Source of the DNA: Tetracentron sinense
Taxonomy: Eukaryota > Streptophyta > Magnoliopsida > Trochodendrales > Trochodendraceae
NCBI GenBank assembly: GCA_015143295.1
Contig: CM026560.1
Location: 9,733,354-9,797,353 of the forward strand
Length of the DNA: 64,000 bases
Direction of reading: 5' to 3'
In this document: positions 8,994 to 19,827 of the stretch, in pieces
How the letters are laid out: each line of letters begins with the position of its first letter
Numbering within the stretch: the stretch's first letter is position 1
The notes under the pieces: generated by a model
What the model was told of the DNA's origin: nothing
Seen by the model: only the letters and a program-made list of their open reading frames with translations
Database searches by the model: none
Made by a program: the position numbers and the translations under genes

Positions 8994-11990
8994 TACGTTG
9001 ATTCTAGATCCAATGTACTTGTTTGCAATTGTTTGTAGGGGTTCAAGGAAACTAGAAAGCTGACCAAACAGGAGCAGAAGCTTAAAGTTGGCTTGGGTGC
9101 AATTGTTGCAGTCATGTCAATTGGCGTATTTACTCTTTATTTACCTATTGGAAAGACATTAATTTTAGAAGACTGTTTTTATGTGCCTTCTGCACACAGA
9201 AATTTGATTTTAGTATCTAGACTTTTATATTGTGGATTCTCTATCATTTTTAATTCAATAGTTGAAATTAAGCAAGATGGAATGGTCTTAATTACTGGTA
9301 ATCTTATTAACTGTCTTTATTTAATATTTCCTTTGGTAAATAATGAAAGTCTGCAAAGTGTCAATGCTTCATCATCTAGAATGTCTAGAATGAAGAGACA
9401 TTGCACAAAGTCTACTTATCTTTGGCATAAGAGACTTGGTCACATTAATCTTGATAGGATCAAGAGGTTTGTAAAAGATCCCATTGAATTTCTCAAGGTA
9501 GAACCACTCCCTACTTGCGAGTCTTGTCTCGAAGGGAAGATGACTAAGAAGTCTTATCCTTAAAAGGTAGGAAGAGCTGAAGAAAAGTTGAGACTCATAC
9601 ATAGTGATGTATGTGGTCCATTTAACATTGTTGCATGAGGGCAATACCGGGATTTTGTCATATTTACCGATGACTATTCTAGATATGGATATGTCTATTT
9701 GATGCAACATAAATCTGACACTTTTGAAAAGTTCAAAGAATTCAGATTAGAAGTTGAGAATCAAACAGACAAATCCATAAAGACACTTCGATCAGATCGA
9801 GGTGGTGCATACCTCACCAACGATTTTATGGATTACTTAAGGGATAATGAGATTATCTCACAATGGTCAAGTCCTGCCTCATTTCAACAAAATGGTGTTT
9901 CTGAAAGAAGAAACCAGACCTTACTAGATATGGTTTGATCTATGATGAGCAATGCCGATGTACCTTCCTATCTTTGGGGGTATGCTTTACAAACTGTCAT
10001 TTACATTCTGAACCGGGTTCATTCTAAGTTTATACCGGTTATACCCTATGAATTGTGGACTGGGCGAAACCTAGTTTACAACATCTAAGGGTATGGGGTT
10101 GTCTTGCGTATGTTCGCAAACTCGAACCCACTAAGTTGGAATCTAGAACAGAAAAATAAAATTTTGTAGGGTATACAAAAGAAACTAAAAGTTTCTATTT
10201 CTACTCCAAGGTAAACCAAACAATAGTTGTTAGGAATTATGCCACTTTCTTGGAGGAAGAAATGGATCCTCTTAACAAGGTTGAATTTCGTGAGATGAAA
10301 GAGAACTTAGCTAGTATTCAAAATGAACCTAATCCTTCCACTATTGATTCTTCTAATTTTGTTCCACTGAGAAGGTCTGAAAGAGTTTCTAGACTACCAG
10401 ATAGACTTTAGTATTATAATAATGAGGTTTATCTAGTTACCCCTGATGATGAGGATACAAATCCTAATTCTTATCAGGAAGCTACATTAGATGTAGATGC
10501 ATCTCAATGGAATAAAGCCATGAATGCTGAAATAGATTCCATATATGACAACGATGTCTAGACTTTAGTAGATACACCAGATGGTATAAGGCCAATTGGA
10601 AAGAAATGGATTTACAAAAGGAAGAAGGGTGCCAATGGTAACGTGGAGACCTATAAAGCAAGACTTGTTGTAAAATGTTACACTCAAATTCAATGAGTTG
10701 ATTATGAAGATACCTTTTCACCCGTAGCTATGCTCAAATCCATCAAAATATTGCTAACTATAGCTGCACACTATGACTATGAGATATGGCAAATGGATGT
10801 CAAAACTATTTTTCTTAATGGAATGTTAGATGAAGACATCTATATGAAGCAACTTGAGAGCTTCATTGCTCCTAACCAGGAGAACATGGTATGCAAGCTC
10901 AACAAGTCGATATATAGTTTGAAACAAGCTTCTAGAAGCTGGAACCAAAGATTTGATCTTTCGATCAAAGAATTTGGAAGAATCTTGTATATACAAGAAG
11001 GACAGTGGGAGAGTGGTAGTATACCTTATTCTTTATGTAGATGACATCCTACTCATTGGGAATGATGTAGGAATGTTGTCATCAGTCAAGATTTGGCTTT
11101 CTCAGTATTTCCCAATGAAAGATTTGGGAGAGGCATCCTTTTCGAAATAAAGATTCTGAGAGATAGAAAATGTCAGATGCTACGATTGAGCCAAAGTTTC
11201 TACATAGACAAGATTTTGTCTAGGTAACAGTATGAGTGATTGTAAGACAACTCTCATTCCTTTTAGACATAATGTTACTTTGTCTAAAAAGATGGCCCCT
11301 ACATCAGCTAATGAGATCGAGCAGATAAAGAGGTGTCCTTATGCTTCAGTAGTTGGGAGCCTCATGTATGCCATGCTATGTACTAGACCGGATATCTGTC
11401 ATGCAATGGGAGTTGTTAGCCGGTTCCAAAGCAATCTAGGTGTTAATCATTGGATTGCTGTGAAGCACATTATGAAGTACCTAAAAAGGACTAGGGATTA
11501 TGTGCTTACTTTTCAATCAGAAGATCTAGTTGGATTGGTTATACTGATTCCGATTTCCAATCTAATCCGGACAATAGAGCTTCCACATCTGGGTATGTGT
11601 TTACACTGAGTGGTGATGCTGTTAGTTGGCGCACCATAAAGCAGAAGAGTATTGCAGACTCCACCACAGAAGCAGAATATATTGTAGCTTCTGAAGAGGC
11701 AAAAGAAGTAGTCTGGTTCAGAAGGTTTTTGCAAGAGCTAGGAAATGTTCCTTCAGCACTTAAACCTATCACTCTCTTTTGTGATAGTAATGGTGCAGTA
11801 ACTCATAGCGAAGAACTTAGGAGCCATAAGAAGATGAAACATGTGGAGCGGAAGTATCATCTCATTCGTGAGATCATTGAGAGGTAAGATATTATTGTTA
11901 CAAAGATTAGGTCTCAACTTAATGTTGCTGACCCAATGACTAAAGCTTTATCAGATAAAGTATTTGTAACACATTTAGATAGTATGAGAT
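8994..11990 (+). pseudogene. copia-1 pol remnant (PR, INT, RT, RNase H)
   Basis: Domains in copia order: protease remains (~9.0-9.3 kb), integrase zinc-binding part (W-H-K-R-L-G-H then C-E-S-C-L, ~9.42-9.53 kb), integrase core (T-L-R-S-D-R-G-G and Q-Q-N-G-V-S-E-R-R, ~9.78-9.92 kb), RT (M-D-V-K-T-I-F-L-N-G ~10.79 kb; Y-V-D-D-I-L-L ~11.03 kb), RNase H (A-E-Y near 11.67 kb). Integrase before RT is what defines Ty1/copia. Many breaks, so inactive. Confidence 0.9.
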
Positions 11991-12016
11991 TGAAATCTAT
12001 GTCACAATGTTTTTTT

Positions 12017-12032
12017 AGGGCAAGTGGGAGAT
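12017..12032 (+). promoter_or_regulatory. copia-1 polypurine tract
   Basis: Purine-rich GGGCAAGTGGGAGAT directly before the 3' LTR start TGTTAAAC at 12033. Confidence 0.8.
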
Positions 12033-12359
12033 TGTTAAACATGATGCCCAGAAAAGTCATTTAGATTGTAAGATTCTTATTAATTAAATTAATAAAGACA
12101 TCTTCTTTATCTATTGTGAACTCATTATGGGTAATTGACCATGATTATGAGATGATCTATACGATATGAGATATCGACAAAGGTCCATAGGATATATTGT
12201 AGGAAAGCTATTGTAAGCACCCAGTTTTTACACCCTGCCTAACCAGGGTTAACCACCATTAACCATGGTCTTCCCCAGCCAAGTCCCTAGTCAAGCCTTA
12301 GACTATAGGCAAACCCCTAACCAAGCCCTAGGCTTAGCCCTGGGTGAACCACAGGCCTA

Positions 12360-12660
12360 AATCCTAGCTAAAACCTAGGTATACCCTAAACCCTAGCTAA
12401 ATCCTATGTATATCCTATACCCTAAACCCTAGCTAAACCCTAGGTATACCCTAAACCCTAACTAAACCCTAGGTATACCTTATGCCCTAAACCCTAGGTA
12501 TACCCTATGCCCTAAATCCTAGGCAAACCCTAGAACCCAAACCTTCGGGCTCAAGACCTATTAGCAATCCCTAAGCCTAAATCCTAGGCTAACCCTAGCT
12601 AAACCCTAGGTCTAACCCTAGGTAAGCCCTAGACCTAGCCTAAACCCTAGCCATGCCTAG
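12360..12660 (+). repeat. Irregular CCCTAAACCCTAG repeats in Tat LTR
   Basis: Many AAACCCTAG/CCCTAAACCCTAG units separated by variable bases (GCT, GTATA). This is telomere-like in motif but not a regular TTTAGGG array. The same type occurs at 1640-1800 and, in complement, at 34745-34830, always within Tat-type LTRs. Confidence 0.8.
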
Positions 12661-12892
12661 GTATGACCCTCATGGGCTCAAGGCCCATTTACAAGTCCAA
12701 AACCCCAAAAACCGAAGCCTAGGCCTTTGGTGGGCCTAAACTTGGGCCCACGACACTCTAGGGTCTATTAAGGTGGGGCCCACACCCCTCAAATTTCAAA
12801 AGTAGGCAGGAAAACCCCAAAATGGCAAAGCCCCATCTGCTTTCAGCCCAAGTGTGCGAGGGCATGACCCATTTTAGTAAAAAGTCCAGAGT

Positions 12893-12964
12893 GTCGGTAA
12901 TTGGATTATCGACATTCTCATTTTCAACAATTTTGAGAGTGGCGGTAATCCAATTACCGCCACC
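12893..12964. repeat. GGCGGTAAT/ATTACCGCC palindromes upstream of TATA
   Basis: Two inverted repeats (arms GTCGGTAAT/ATTATCGAC and GGCGGTAAT/ATTACCGCC) lie 115-190 bp before the TATA box near 13079. Related copies recur downstream at ~13796, ~13997, ~14047 and ~14254. Confidence 0.8.
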
Positions 12965-13649
12965 TTGTTATTTGCAGACCTGCGTATCAGGCTCCTCCCT
13001 GCCACCTTGGGGCTGCTCCCATTGGTCCCCCACGCCTCCAAAAATCCCCATAAGATCCCTGAGGCCTCCCCCACTCTTCTATAAAAGCCACCACCTCCCC
13101 AGTTCAAACCACACGAAAAAAATCCGAAGGTTACCATTCAAAACTCTGCCTCACTCCATTTTCTTGCCTCCAAGCCCTGTCTAGGCTCATCCAGGCCCTC
13201 ACCTACCTCCCGGCCAAGCCTTAGGCTGCTACCAAGCTAACCCAGACTAGCCCAAGTCTGCGCAGACCTCCAGCACCGCCTGCAACCACCGAGGAGCCCC
13301 GGCAGTAGCGTAGGGCCACCCTACCTATTTCTTCTTGTTTAAATCTTGGTAAGACCCCTTGGTCCTACTCCAGAGGGTCCATTACTATTTTTATATAGCT
13401 CCCACCAAGGATAGGGAGTCCCTCTGCCTTAACCGTGGGCATAAGGGACTTACCTTAGGTGTGTCTTGGGTTCAGGACCCCATTTCCATGCATGGTACAA
13501 TCCCCAAAGATTATGGGGGGTCCTCTGGCAATGAGGGAACCCCTAGGATCAAGTTGGTGCAGCCTCCGTAGGGGAAAACCATTTTCTGGGCATATTTGGA
13601 AATGGCTTTAAATTATTTACTGCCATTTCTTAACCTGGCTGTAAACCTT

Positions 13650-14720
13650 AGTTTAACCATGGTTAGTGTGGGCTCTGGTCAATTCTGGGGCCATAGCTAG
13701 ACTCTCCTGTACCTTGGCCACCCCCTACATTTTTTTAGACCTTGGTTCAACACTTAACCAGGGTTACTTGGCCTTTAAACTCAGGTTAGCTTATTGGCGG
13801 TAATCCATTTACCGCCAATACAGGTTTTCTATTACAGAGGTTTTGGGCCCCTGTGGGGCCCACACCATGCATGTCCTAGGGCCCACACTTGGTCCATTGG
13901 ACTCCCCTTGACCTTAGCTAGTTCCCGCAAAATTTCAAACCTCAACCCAGCACCTAACTAGGGTTAGTTTTACCTTAAAACCGAAAAGGTAACTCTGGCG
14001 GTAAACTACTTACCGCTAGTTTAGGAAATCACCTATTGCAGGTTGGTGGTAATACATTTACCGCCAATAGCAGACTTTTTTGGCAGTGACTTTAGGCCCT
14101 TGTGGGGTCCATACCTGAGCTGATCTAGGGCCCACTCCTAGCCCATTGGATTCCTGGTACTCCAGGCTATCCCCCTGTGCTTTTACTTTCAACTGGTTCA
14201 CTCTCTAACCTCAGTTAAACCCCTGTAAACCAGGGTTAAAAATCAGACTAAATGGAGGTAATCCGATTACCTCAATTTCTAATTTTTAACTTTTTGGGCT
14301 TTGTACAGGGCCCAGGCCAGGTAGGAGGCCATTTTAGGCCCTGCTATGCTCCCTGGGCCCATTTTTGGCTTATCTCGACCCTTAATCATGGTTAAAATCA
14401 CTTTTTATTAACTTTTAACCATGGTTAAGAACCTTTTAACCCCACAAAAATCTGAAAAAATCACAAAAAATATGAGAAGACCAAAAAATCAGTTCTTGGA
14501 CCCTTTTTACCATGGTTAGCAGCCTTAACCATGGTTAACTCCTGTTTAAACCTGGTTAGCAAACCCTAACCTCGGTTAAATCCGCTTTGGCCTACCGGGC
14601 TTCATCCCTTAGCCTACTGGACTTACTCTTGGCCTACCAGGCCTAACCTTAGCCTATCGGACTTGACTTTACCTTTCCAACTGTGGTTAGCAATCCTAAC
14701 CATGGTTAGTTTGACCTAAC
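13650..14720. repeat. TAACCATGGTTA palindrome series in Tat LTR
   Basis: Repeated perfect or near-perfect TAACCATGGTTA sites, at about 14387, 14426, 14507, 14529 and 14697 among others. The series is also visible in the minus-strand copy at 31690-31850. Confidence 0.75.
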
Positions 14721-15669
14721 CCTAGTTAGCATCCCTAACTTTGGTCAAACTTCTCTTTTGGGCCTACCAGGCCTAAACCCTAATCTACCGGACTAATCTT
14801 TAGCCTACCGGGCTTATACCTTACACTTGACCAATCTCGGTCAACTTATCCCTAGTTTACCGGACTAGCTTGTAAGCCACCCTTGGTGCACACACACACC
14901 CCTAGCCTTGGCATGGGCCCAAGTGCCAGAACTACGCTCAGTTTGATCTCATTTTGTGAGTACGTAGGCAACCCAACCCGTCGACCCTAGTTAGCTCTTC
15001 TTTCTTAGATTAGTATCACTTTAAACACTTAGGCATTTTAGCATGACTTGACATTAATTGACTTAATCTTAGGGAGTAGGGGACCATTGAAAAATGGAAG
15101 CCTTGGGGTGCCTAACACATTTCCTAGACTTAACCGAACCTCTTACCTTGATTTCAATTTACAGACCAAGACCTTATCCAACTTCCCGAGGACTTATCCC
15201 TTCTAAATGAATAGGTGGCGATTCTAAACCCATGAGATTAGTTTTAGGGTTTTGAAACCCTGCTCACAACTATGTGATGGGACTATCACAGGAAGATATA
15301 GCTTTCCAGTTCCTTATACCTTATATAGTCATAGCTATGAGTGAAGCTGGGTACTTCACTTATATGGCTGTCACAATACTAAGATGTTCTCAATGGTTGA
15401 GATGTAGTTTTATCTCAAACTATTGTAGTGGAGACTACACATCTGCATATGTGTAGTGCCCCAAAAATTTTCGTGCCTAATGAGCAGCGTTATCATAGCC
15501 AATTGGCCTTTTACGTAGTCCAATTTGTAATTCTTGAGGAATTGGATGTTGATAACCCATGGGTAGCGTGAAGAAGGGAGTTTAAGACCCAAAAAAAAAA
15601 GTATGAGAGAAAGGTTGGAAATACCCAAAGGGGTCTGCAGGTGAAAAGAGAGAAAAAAATTGGGTTTAA

Positions 15670-15897
15670 CGATCGATCGCCACATAGAGACGATCGATCG
15701 TCACTAGCCCAGAAACTTGGGAAATCTACTAGAACTTGGACGATCGACCGTCCAAAATTTGACGATCAATCGCCCTGAACCCAGAAATTGAGATAGCGTT
15801 CGGGAAGCTAGACGATCAATCGTCCAAAACCCAACGATCGATCGTCGAAAGATAGAAATCTGGGCAACCTTACGGGAGTGTGGACGATCGATCGTCA
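15670..15897. repeat. CGATCGATCGTC palindrome cluster upstream of TATA
   Basis: About seven copies of (G)ACGATCGATCGTC or near variants between 15670 and 15897. The TATA box TTATAAATAAG follows at 15949-15959. Confidence 0.85.
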
Positions 15898-16814
15898 TCA
15901 CGGAACTTTTTTTTTTGAGATCCAAAATCAAGGGTTTTAACCCTTGGCTTATAAATAAGAATGCATTTGGGGCTATTTGGCTTACCCAAAACCTAGAAAG
16001 AGTGAAAGAGGAGATTGAGAGAGGAAGAGAAAGAAGATTGAGGGTTTTCCCAAGTGAGAGAGTGGATTGAAGGAAGAAGAACCAAGATCAAGCTTGGATC
16101 CTCAACCCTCAAGCAAGATCTTCCTCCTCAAGGTTTACCCCATCAAGTTGGGGATCTTCTTCCAAATCAAAAAGGGTTCCTTCCAAATCAAGGAGTAATC
16201 CTCAAGGTTAGTACACCCTACTAACTACCTTGGTATTAACCTAGTTTTTTTCTTGAATGTGGTGTGTTGATCTCCCTTATTTTCTCTTAATTGAAATACC
16301 CTAAATTCCCCAAAATGAATAAGAAGATAAAGGTTGTGAGATGTGTGAATGGATGAAGGGTGAGGCGATTGGATGCCGTGTGAATGCGATGTGTTGTGTG
16401 AACTGGAAAATGGTGGAAGGGCATTCTACAAATAATGAACACACCTTGATGTTTTGATGAAATGTATGCACCTAACAACTTAAATACATGTCCTATGAAG
16501 ATGTTGCATATCAAGTGTTTGATAAAGTGCTTAAATGACAATTTGAATGAATTAATGAAAATTATGAAAACATGAATTGAGTGATTCTTCCTAAGTGATT
16601 ATCTTGATCAAATGCGCTACATGTTATCTACATTCCCACATGCTTATATTAGAAATTGAAATGCTACGTACCATCCCTTGAATTATACAAGTCACCATGA
16701 TTACCACAAATGCTACACACACACACGCATGCATGCATGGACCGGTTTTCTAAAGTATATGTATATGTTCAAGAAACTACAAGAACAATACATGTGAATT
16801 ATGATACAAATGAT

Positions 16815-16970
16815 AAAGCCGGACACCGGGCCGGTCAAGGGTAGGGCATATCCCTAGGATATGTCATACATGGCTCATGAGGAAAACAAGCATGAATGAT
16901 AAGGCCGGACATCGGGCCGGTCAAGGGTAGGGCATATCGCAAGATATGTCATACCTGGCTCACAAGAAAG
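16815..16970 (+). repeat. Duplicated GCCGGACA...GGGCCGGTCAAGG block
   Basis: Two direct copies: GATAA-GCCGGACA(C/T)CGGGCCGG-TCAAGGGTAGGGCATATC... then ATATGTCATAC and TGGCTCA. Each copy holds short hairpins (GCCGG/CCGG-type; CATATC...GATATG). Confidence 0.85.
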
Positions 16971-17467
16971 ATAAGGAGGTTGGTGTACCCTTTTCTATAT
17001 ATATATATATTCGTTGAAGGGAACTTATGTTCCTGACTCACAAGTTGCTTTAAGGGCACTAACCTCTGGCTCACAAGGAAATAAGCAAGTCAAGTCAAGA
17101 ACATGACAACAACAAGCAAGACAAGTAATTCCAAGCAAAACAAGACAAGCATGCATGATTCTTATGAATGAGACCAAGACAAGAGCAAGTTTTCAAACAT
17201 GACAAGCAAGTTTTGAAAGAAACCTGAAAGACTAATTTCAAGAATGAAACATGACTTTCAAAGTATGAGATTTATCAGAGTTTTTGCATTCATTCAAGCA
17301 TGTCAAGACTAATACGTTGTTTTACTTTCAATGCTATGAATGTCATATGTTGCTAGTATTGCTTTGAATCAATACTGTGTATTGTGTTCATTGTTGAGTG
17401 TTTTGTTATTGCTATTGTTAGCTAGTAGCTTGTACTTGCTGAGTATTCCATACTCAGCCGTACTTTT

Positions 17468-17608
17468 ATGTCGGCAGGTACCGAGGATGCCCTCAACCCT
17501 GAGCCTTGGGTTGAGGAAGAGTACATAGAGGAGAGAGAGCCACCTATCCCGATGCAGTCTCACGAAGATAGGGATCTAGACATTTGGCAATATTTAGATT
17601 ACTGTTGA
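17468..17608 (+). CDS. Small acidic LTR frame, 46 codons (MSAG family)
   Basis: Open frame in the U5 part of the 15452-17892 LTR: starts M-S-A-G-T-E-D, has P-W-V-E-E-E-Y-I-E-E at about residues 13-22, ends Q-Y-L-D-Y-C and TGA. The stem-loop CTGAGTAT-TCC-ATACTCAG (17438-17456), perfect in this copy, lies just upstream. The W-V-E-E-E-Y core is shared with the frames at 19074-19205, 48787-48906 and 56458-56577, although much of the surrounding LTR sequence is diverged. The reading is strongly acidic with no hydrophobic segment and no known domain. Function unknown. Confidence 0.5.
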   Translation: MSAGTEDALNPEPWVEEEYIEEREPPIPMQSHEDRDLDIWQYLDYC

Positions 17609-19073
17609 GCGTAGTGGGCTCGATATTTCTTTTGTATTTTGATAGGTGGGCATGTCCACGTCTACTATTTATGTTTTATGTGTAAACTTGAAATACTGAG
17701 ATGGTTTATAGAAAGAAAAAGAAAAAGTTGATTTACGCTTCCGCACTCATGTTTTAGCTTCCGGCTTCAGCACTCTGATTATTGTTGTCATAGTATTATG
17801 TTTACCTTGTTTATTATAGGATGGTTTGGCAGGTAAGAATAGTCACCTCTAAATTATCCCTTAACTCCTAGGGGGTATTTTGGTGCGTGACAATATGTGT
17901 GCTTAAATGTACACTGACTGATTGCGTGCAATGAGAGACTGCTCGCATAAACATACTATTAGATAATTGGTCTCTCATTTACATTGAATAGTTTCAATGA
18001 TCCTTAGATCTGATGAGTTCATTTATAACTAAGCAGTAATCTGACTGTTGTGATTCCACCAAAGTACTTTCTACCTTAGGGACTACGATACGGTGACAGT
18101 TGGATAGTCAGAAAGCTGTTTGAGTCATGATGAATTTCAAACAAGAAATCCTTACTCATTAAATTGAGAGATTATCTAAGTTCCGGGTAAGACAGTCCAT
18201 TAAGCTTAAATCCTGCACAGGTATTTTGAAATCAAATAAGTTTGAAATATATTTTATTAAAAATATATTATACTTAACAAAAATTTTTCTCAAAATGTTT
18301 TACATGAGAAAAAGTTTCTCATTGCTTAATCAAATGTCATGGAAATCCGGATGATGTACAATGGGCTATGAGTTAGATAGTATAACAATCTCGAAGACCT
18401 ATTAGGGACAATGTTATTGGAAGGATCAATTGAATTAAAAAGTTCATGTGGCAGGATCCTTAATGGTTAATGTTCTTACACTGGGATTGAATTGCAACAT
18501 GGATATCTCACGTCACTTGCAATTCCGATGTCATTCCTATTTAGGGTCAATGGGATAACATTGGGTAAGCTAGGGTTAGAATGTCCCAGAGCAATATGTG
18601 GAGATGCTCACACAACAAATACAAGCTCAATAATAGATTAAATGTTAATCTATAAGTGATTAAATTTTAATCATTAATAAAATGGATTAAAAGTTAATCT
18701 ATGGATTAAAAGTTCATCTCTTTCTTCTTCAATACCAAGTAGAGATTCAAAAGTTTTGCGAGGATAACGAAGAACAAGGATCGAGCTTTGAGTATTTCTT
18801 TGAGAAATCTCTACAAAGAGTTCTGACGGTTCGAGTTGGTTTTTGTTTCACCGATAAACATCATTCACCGAGGTAATTTTCTAAACATGTAGTTAGTATT
18901 ATTTGTTTTCTATGGTGTAAAGATCTTCGGGATCCGGTTTCCGCATAAATTTTTTATCTAGATTCCCTTCAAGTATTCTAGAGATTTAGACCATATAACA
19001 AAAAAAACCCAAATAGTAAGAGTGAACATGCTCACTCATCAAAAGAAAATACATCTCACTCGCTCTCAATCAC

Positions 19074-19205
19074 TCAATAGTATGCCTTATAAGGCCACTT
19101 GTCTAAGTCCTTCCCTTCTTCGGGATAGCCACCTACCAGCTCCTCAACGTACTCCTCTTCAACCCACGACATTGGATTGCATATGTTGAATGGACCTGCC
19201 GACAT
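19074..19205 (-). CDS. Small acidic LTR frame, 43 codons (MSAG family), minus strand
   Basis: ATG at 19205-19203. The frame reads M-S-A-G-P-F-N-I, then S-W-V-E-E-E-Y-V-E-E at residues 13-22, a G-Y-P-E-E-G-K-D segment, and ends K-A-Y-Y with TGA (19076-19074). It starts like the 5408 copy (M-S-A-G-P-F) and carries the same core as the 17468 and 48787 copies. It survives open although the surrounding LTR is fragmentary. Coding status is inferred from cross-family similarity only. Confidence 0.5.
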   Translation of the reverse strand: MSAGPFNICNPMSWVEEEYVEELVGGYPEEGKDLDKWPYKAYY

Positions 19206-19827
19206 CAAAATGTACGGCTGAATATTTAAACACTTATTGGGTACCAACCACTAGCCAACAATGTGATAAACAAGATCATGCATACAGTTATAGAAATCAT
19301 AGAGTATAAAACAAATGTGCATATTTTTCCAAAACCATTGCCTTGTGAGCTTTTGTGTAAAACATACATCTTATGAGGGCTTGCGAGAATCAATAGCTTA
19401 TGAGTTTGTCTTATGAGTTCTTCTGAGCATGGAGCACTTATGAGTTCTTATGACATCCGTAGAGCATGTGAGATCCTTAGAGACTTATGAGCGGTCTTAG
19501 ACATTGAGATCCTTATGAGCATGGGTAACCGATTTTAGAAACCAACCCAAAGTTTGGCATAATCACTTATAAGTTCATGTGAGTTTTCCTTAAAACATTT
19601 CTTATGAACTTAGAAACATCCAACTTATGAGAAATCTGATTCATGCAAGCTTTGTGTACATGTGAGACTTGTGAGCATCATTATATATACTTAGAAAGCT
19701 TTAAATCATAGAGACATCATCATGAAATTTCATTCATACTGGTAGCTTATAAATCTACCCACTTCATTCATAGAATTCATAAAGAAACATACTTTGTAAT
19801 CATGTTTTCCATTTAGGAAAATACAAT

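Larger units (their letters stand above)
12212..15268 (+). mobile_element. Solo LTR, Tat/Ogre-type gypsy, ~3.06 kb
   Basis: Starts TGTAAGCACCC and ends TGCTCACA, flanked by GCTAT (12207-12211) and ACTAT (15269-15273), a 5-bp duplication with one difference. The insertion falls inside the copia-1 3' LTR, where uninterrupted copies read straight through. U3 holds GGCGGTAAT...ATTACCGCC palindromes and CCCTAAA-like repeats (12360-12660); TATA at ~13079 (CTATAAAAG); many TAACCATGGTTA palindromes (13650-14720); the R-U5 end has the Tat-type 'gtaggcaaccc', 'ggtgcctaacac' and 'ggtggcgattc'. A minus-strand relative lies at 28775-31915. Confidence 0.9.
15452..17892 (+). mobile_element. Solo LTR, Tekay-like gypsy, TSD ATATG
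   Basis: A 2,441-bp insertion in the copia-1 3' LTR. Starts TGTAGTGCCCC and ends GGTGCGTGACA, with perfect ATATG duplications (15447-15451, 17893-17897). The end 'taactcctaggggg' is shared with the 2875-5765 LTR. It contains a CGATCGATCG palindrome cluster (15670-15897), a TATA box (15950-15959), a duplicated ~95-bp block (16815-16970), a short TA microsatellite (~17000), and the conserved stem-loop and small frame (17440-17608). Confidence 0.93.
2494..18971 (+). mobile_element. Ty1/copia element copia-1, broken, with nested insertions
   Basis: Parts in order: left-truncated 5' LTR (2494-6373), primer site (6376), leader, gag (~8.1-9.0 kb), protease/integrase/RT/RNase H (~9.0-11.9 kb), polypurine tract (12017-12032), 3' LTR starting at 12033 with TGTT and ending CCCTTCA at 18971. 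The LTR family is the same as the solo LTR at 29329-31538 and the 5' LTR at 40939-43153. Both LTRs are incomplete and host other LTRs (2875-5765; 12212-15268; 15452-17892). The coding part is clearly inactive, with on the order of a dozen breaks, so it is old relative to most neighbours. Clade within copia not determined. Confidence 0.9.
12033..18971 (+). repeat. copia-1 3' LTR, split by two solo LTRs
   Basis: LTR pieces 12033-12211, 15269-15451 and 17893-18971 read continuously when compared with the solo copia LTR at 29329-31538. The gaps are the solo LTRs 12212-15268 and 15452-17892. The remaining copia sequence is shorter than the ~2.2 kb of the complete copies. Confidence 0.9.
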
